From Toxonevra muliebris (lineage: Eukaryota; Arthropoda; Insecta; Diptera; Pallopteridae), in NCBI GenBank assembly GCA_963691655.1, contig OY829328.1, forward strand, positions 13,222,704 through 13,286,703: DNA of 64,000 bases. The letters are read 5' to 3'. Below the pieces are notes generated by a model that worked only from the letters and a program-made list of their open reading frames with translations, was not told the origin of the DNA and made no database searches. The position numbers and the translations under genes are program-made. The stretch's first letter is position 1. Every line of letters starts with the position of its first letter. Below are positions 59,476 through 64,000 of this stretch, one piece after another.

Positions 59476-60042
59476 TTAATAAAACATAGGACTTTTTGAG
59501 ATATTGAGTAAATGAAATTCGATTTCGGTCATATGACCACCACGAGCCCGTTTACAGCGATCAATTCTTTGGACCCAATTTTCCACCACTCTCGCACACA
59601 TTTCGACCGGAACGATGGCAATTTCGCGTTTGATATTGTCTTTGAGCTCGTCTTAAGTTGCTGGCCTGTTGGCATAGACCAGTAACTTGATATAGCCCCA
59701 TGAAAAAAAATCCAATGGCGTTAGATCTCATGAACGAGGCGGCCATTCCACCGGACCATATCTCGAGATAACGCGTTTACCGAATTTGCCTTTCACTAAA
59801 TCGATTGTGACGCGTACTGTGTGACTAGTGGTACCGTCTTGTTGAAACCACATATCGTTGATGTCAAGTTCATCCAATTCTGGCCACAAATAATCTTCCA
59901 ACATAACACGATAGCGCTCTCCATTGACGGTAACATGACCGAAAATTGGAGTAAGCGCTTTTAAAGTGGCGACCACCGACTCAGAATCTCGGTGGTAATT
60001 TTTAATAATTTTCAAACGTTGCTAGTTCGTGAACTTAACCAT
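59476..60042 (-). pseudogene. DD41D (rosa-like) mariner transposase, internally deleted
   Basis: From ATG 60042 the minus strand reads MVKFTN, stop, QRLKIIKNYHRDSESVVATL, then jumps by an internal deletion to HVTVNGERYRVML, losing the first Asp. WFQQDGTTSHTVRVTIDLVK holds the second Asp. WPPRS is followed by a stop, then DLTPLDFFSWGYIK with the third Asp. I count 41 residues between the second and third Asp, the DD41D signature known from the Ceratitis rosa mariner group. A second stop follows in the next 20 residues. The C-terminus VENWVQRIDRCKRARGGHMT is complete to the stop at 59478. Terminal repeats were not resolved. Confidence 0.85.
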
Positions 60043-62246
60043 GATGAAAATGTTGACTTTAACTAACTTTTTCACATTGACAGTTCATTAAAAAAGTTTA
60101 AAGGTGCGTTCATATAATGATACGAAATTGTTATGTCCCTAATGGAAAACCCTTTATTTGAAAAATTTTTGGTTAGGGAAATGTTTCACAACTAGATTTA
60201 TCTTTCGTCCTTAGCATTAAAAAACCGTTACCACAAATCCCTTTCTGAAAAATTTTACTTAGCACTTTATTTAATTATCTGCACTTTATTTAGATTAAAG
60301 TGCACATATATCCTTTTAAAATTTATATGTCAAATAGTTTCCTATTTATGAAAACTATAAACAGTTTTCAACATTTCTATGTATTCAATAATTTTAGAAA
60401 AAATTAAAAAAAGTACGCTTTAAAATATAAATTAAGCTCATTATCCTAGTACCTACATTTCAAATGTCAGATGAATAGTTTCTCTTAAGTACGGCAGTTT
60501 AGTAGCTTAATGCAAGAGTTTATGGTAACTTCACAGTTTGTGACTGACATCGCATTTGAATACTACAGATGTGACTCTCTGACCTTTGCTAAACCACAAT
60601 TTGTTTAATAGGAAAACCTTTTCTCTAATTTGAATGAATCGAGTTTTAAAACAAACAAAATGTTTTTGATCTAGAAAACAATTCCTAACCCGAACAAGCG
60701 TTTATCTTACTAAGGGTTAGTTGGATTGATTTCTCAAGTGAAATTCATTTCGCAGCCGAGTTAATCTAACCTTCTAACAAAAAAATCGTTAGCTAAAGAA
60801 ATGAAAAGTTACAATAGTCAAGCCAAGTCTTAGACATACATAATTACATGCATCTATCAGACTTTGTAACTTGCATAGAAGAGAGCTTACTAACAAATAT
60901 AAAAGCTCAACAATGAGGATTGTTAAACTTCAGATTAATTAAAGTCTCATTACTTAAGGGAAACGGGGAAAAGTTGATTAGAAATTCTAATGTGCAAGAA
61001 ACAAAAAGACTTTTTTTTTTTAATTTTGTAGATCAGTGTAAATGATAAGACATCGCAGGGATGACAATGGCAGATGTGTGCAGGAATTGAAGCATTTATA
61101 TGCTTGTGTGTATATTTTTTTTGTATTTGACTCTTCTCACACATTGAAGGGATTTCTTTTGAATTTCAGTGATTTATTCAAAAATTTAATATGCTTCCAT
61201 TTTGTTTTTTGCATCTTAATAAATGCCATAAAAACGTATTTATAGGAATGTGAGTGCTATTTGTTGAATTGCGAAATTTATATTTTCAAAAATAATATAA
61301 ATTGCTTATCATTTAAAAATGAAAAAACATTGAAATGGCATCATCATCAGTATCATCATTAAATGATATAAAATGCAGGTTATTCCGATGGTTTCATATC
61401 AATAAATTTATGATATTTTTGTTAAATAGAAGTTAAGCAAAATTCGTTCATGTGTATAAAAAATTAAAATGATAGCAAAAAATATTCTGCTTAAATTTGT
61501 ATACTGTATGCAAACTTATAAATTTTATTCCAACCATAAAATTTTGTAAATTTAATATGAAGAAAAGGCTTCAACTTTATGCCTTTTTGTTAAGTGTAAA
61601 TATCGACATGATTCAAGAAGTTAATTTATGCACACATATTGCAATGGAATTTTATCTTTATTTTATGCAAATAAACAAATATATAAATATACCATAAATA
61701 AACATAAATTTTTTTGGATTAAAAAGCATTTATAGTACTTTTTTGTGTAGCTATTAGAAAGGGTGCTGTATGAAATGAAGAAATTATGAATCCAATCCTT
61801 GCATCTACGAGCAGCGATGAATTGGAGTTTTAATTCTGAATAGTCTATAATTTGAAAGTAAAAAAATTGAATTAGTTTGACTTGATAAAATTTCCTACTG
61901 GCAAATTGTCACTGCAAGCACTTAAGTGTTTCTCAAACTTTGTCCGCTTAAAGTTTATTACCCTATAAACAAAAGTTTATAGCGATAATTTGACCAATTT
62001 ATTTCAAACTCAACGTTAAAGCATCGAACGCGGTGGCATGACGTCGATGCCAGTGTTAACTGAATTGAATTTACGTCATTTCAGTTAACACAAATCTGAA
62101 GTTTTATTCTTCTCTATTATTGTACATAGTTACGTCCATACGAGTATGTCTAACTATCAAATTTCGTAATGACTGGTAAACATTTACATTTCGTTACTCG
62201 CACTAAATACTTTCACATGTATACTCGAAATAAATACAAAAATACA
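60043..62246. other. Non-coding DNA
   Basis: AT-rich with no supported gene. A CAT-type run (ATCATCATCAGTATCATC) lies near 61340-61358. Confidence 0.4.
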
Positions 62247-62403
62247 CACTAGCGGATTCAAAGGAGCCAGGGGTATTTAAGGATAAAACCCCTCTTTCCC
62301 GAAAGATACCTCATGCATTTAGCTTGTTGCTCTGGGATTAAATATATTTTTAAAGGAACAATGAAACCGCTCCCCTCTTCGGTAATCTCTGGATCCGCTA
62401 GTG
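62247..62403. mobile_element. 157-bp MITE with CACTAGCGGATYCA ends
   Basis: Left CACTAGCGGATTCAAAG and right (reverse-complemented) CACTAGCGGATCCAGAG are inverted, 15 of 17 identical. No clear target duplication was seen. The GGCGGATCCAG-like end is reminiscent of hAT MITEs while the CACTA start suggests CMC; class is undecided. Confidence 0.6.
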
Positions 62404-63068
62404 TATCTGTAAATATACACATATATGTATTTCGCCTACAGTAAAGAACAAACCTAAATAAGGATTCTTTTTCGTTTTGATCAATAATCAAAGTTTCGCA
62501 CATACACTCAATATGAAAACGACACGTATGCGCACGTGTTCATAGAAGAAAGACATACACTTGTATACTTGTATTTCAAGACAACAGCAACAACAAAAAA
62601 GAAAAGAAATAGGAAAAAAAAAGTTTGCTTGAATTATGGAAAAGTAATATACATATGTATGTAGATGCCTGCGTGTGAAAAAACCAATTTGTTAGAAAAT
62701 GTTTCTAATTGACAGCGCAATTATATAAACAAAAGATATGGCATAATTAAAATAAAGTAGAAATAACAAAAAATGTTTGGTAAAATGACAAAAGTGCTGG
62801 TAATAACATAAAGAAATACCACATTATTCATATGATTATGAGCCTAAAAGTTCGATGTGGAAAACTAAGGCTAGGCTCAAAAAAAGACTATTCTTATTTT
62901 ATTACAAATCCAGCCTAAAAGTCAGATACTCTTGGAATCGATATCTCCAAATAACTTTGATCCGTTTGATTTTAGACATTGACACGGGTTAAACCGCATT
63001 AAACCACATTTATTTATAACTATTTCATCAAATATCGATTACACTAAATAAATAAATACATCAATTTA

Positions 63069-63730
63069 CTGCGGGGAATTTTACTGGGTGTGGGGAATCG
63101 GGGAATGGGCTGTTTTTACGATCAGCCATCACAAAGAAGATGAATTATATTTTATATGTTAAAAACCGATAACCAAAACTTTGAACCTGGTTTTCTCAAA
63201 ACAAGGTTTTTGCCATTTTTTATTCGAGTCAAAGGAGAGCCCATATCTTCTCCTTTGAGAACTTTGATATCAAAAAGTGGGCTGAGGCTTGTTTATCTAT
63301 CAAAACGAACGTCTAGTAACTCGAAACACCCCATCACGTTCAAATTTGGTGTGGCAACTACCACCCAATAGGAATAAGCTTTGTGCAAGCTTGAGCCAGA
63401 TCGATTTTGAGAGTGGGTTCCCTTGAAGTGAAATATCCCATGTGCCAAAAGAATTACGGAATCAGAAAGTACATTTCTATTAATCTACCAGTCCCATAAA
63501 AATTGGTTAAGTTTTGAACCGAGAAAGTTCAGAGTCGCCTTAATATAACACTCATTGAGGTCAATTTTTGGTTTTTGTAAAATCTTTAAATGGAAAGTGC
63601 GTGTCGCGCTGTTATAATATGAAATTATATCGATGCGGGGAATTCGATCGAAAATCGGGGAATTTCTCGAAGGCTATCGGGGAGAAAGAAAAAATGAGTT
63701 GGCTTCCCTGATCGCAGCCATCAAAGAATA
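63069..63730. repeat. Direct-repeat pair with CGGGGAAT motifs
   Basis: TGCGGGGAATT..., ATCGGGGAAT and GATC..AGCCATCA..AAGAA occur in the same order at 63069-63141 and again at 63633-63730. The 490 bp between are GC-richer than the surroundings and have no recognised protein. Possibly two ends of one repeat family or a tandem duplication. Confidence 0.5.
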
Positions 63731-64000
63731 TGCACCCTTACAAGCCCAAAAGAAAACATTTGAATTATTATTGAAATAGAAACCAGTTTTAGATGCTCTT
63801 TCCTTCATTGTCAGCCTAGTAAATATGTGTAAATTCTTTTTGAAAACCTTACACTGATGCATCCAATTGCATGGGAATAAATTGTAAGTAAATATCTGGA
63901 ATTTCATTTTGACATAACTGTCATAGTAGCGTGAAGGGAAAAATTGCATAGACAATACGATTAGATAACAAATATAATTATAAAATCCATAACATAAACT

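Noticed and set aside
1..64000. tRNA, rRNA, CRISPR array, bacterial operon or prophage
   Set aside because: No cloverleaf, rRNA-like stretch or regular spacer array was seen, and spliced genes and animal transposons show eukaryotic DNA.

Overview
This is AT-rich animal DNA with spliced genes on the minus strand and very many degenerate DNA transposons and non-LTR retrotransposons. The encoded proteins (a type I diacylglycerol kinase, a DESI2-type isopeptidase), the (CATA/TATG)n microsatellites, and the mix of DD34D, DD37D-like, DD37E and DD41D Tc1/mariner and piggyBac relics fit a higher fly (Diptera, Brachycera). A tephritid fruit fly is my best guess. That is inference; nothing in the window proves the species.

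Two host genes can be supported. (1) The 5' part of a type I diacylglycerol kinase gene (fly Dgk type) lies on the minus strand. Five coding exons at 34961-34889, 20470-20394, 11479-11281, 11130-10969 and 10805-10620 join in one phase-consistent frame of 232 codons plus one base. They encode the start of the recoverin-homology region and a Ser/Thr-rich linker. An AG acceptor just upstream of the ATG shows that the 5' UTR is split. The EF-hands, C1 domains and kinase domain must lie past the left edge. Introns of about 8.9 and 14.4 kb are loaded with mobile DNA. (2) A short intronless gene at 7984-8520 (minus) encodes a DESI2-like PPPDE desumoylating isopeptidase/deubiquitinase with intact catalytic His and Cys. 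It lies on the same strand as Dgk, probably inside a Dgk intron.

Layout. 1-7450: an RNase-H-type non-LTR relic split by a TA-flanked MITE, a complete but dead DD37D-like Tc1/mariner element, a Jockey-type reverse transcriptase relic (minus), and a short tandem array. 7.9-10.3 kb: DESI2 gene and a DD34D mariner with perfect 27-bp ends. 10.6-35 kb: Dgk exons and introns, holding one DD37E element, a piggyBac-like TTAA element, two copies of a CGGCAG-starting repeat with a GTAGAA minisatellite core, two CACT-ended MITEs with 3-bp target duplications, and further non-LTR relics. 35-64 kb: upstream or 5' intron DNA with no clear coding exon. It holds an 830-bp snap-back hAT-type MITE, a second DD37E copy, two DD41D relics, and a nest of elements at 50359-52973 (piggyBac holding a DD37E element and a DD41D relic, the latter split by a hAT MITE).

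No CRISPR array, operon, tRNA or rRNA gene was seen. The novelty lies in transposon architecture and in the intronless DESI2 gene beside Dgk, not in a new multi-gene system. All transposases here carry stops, frameshifts or missing catalytic residues.
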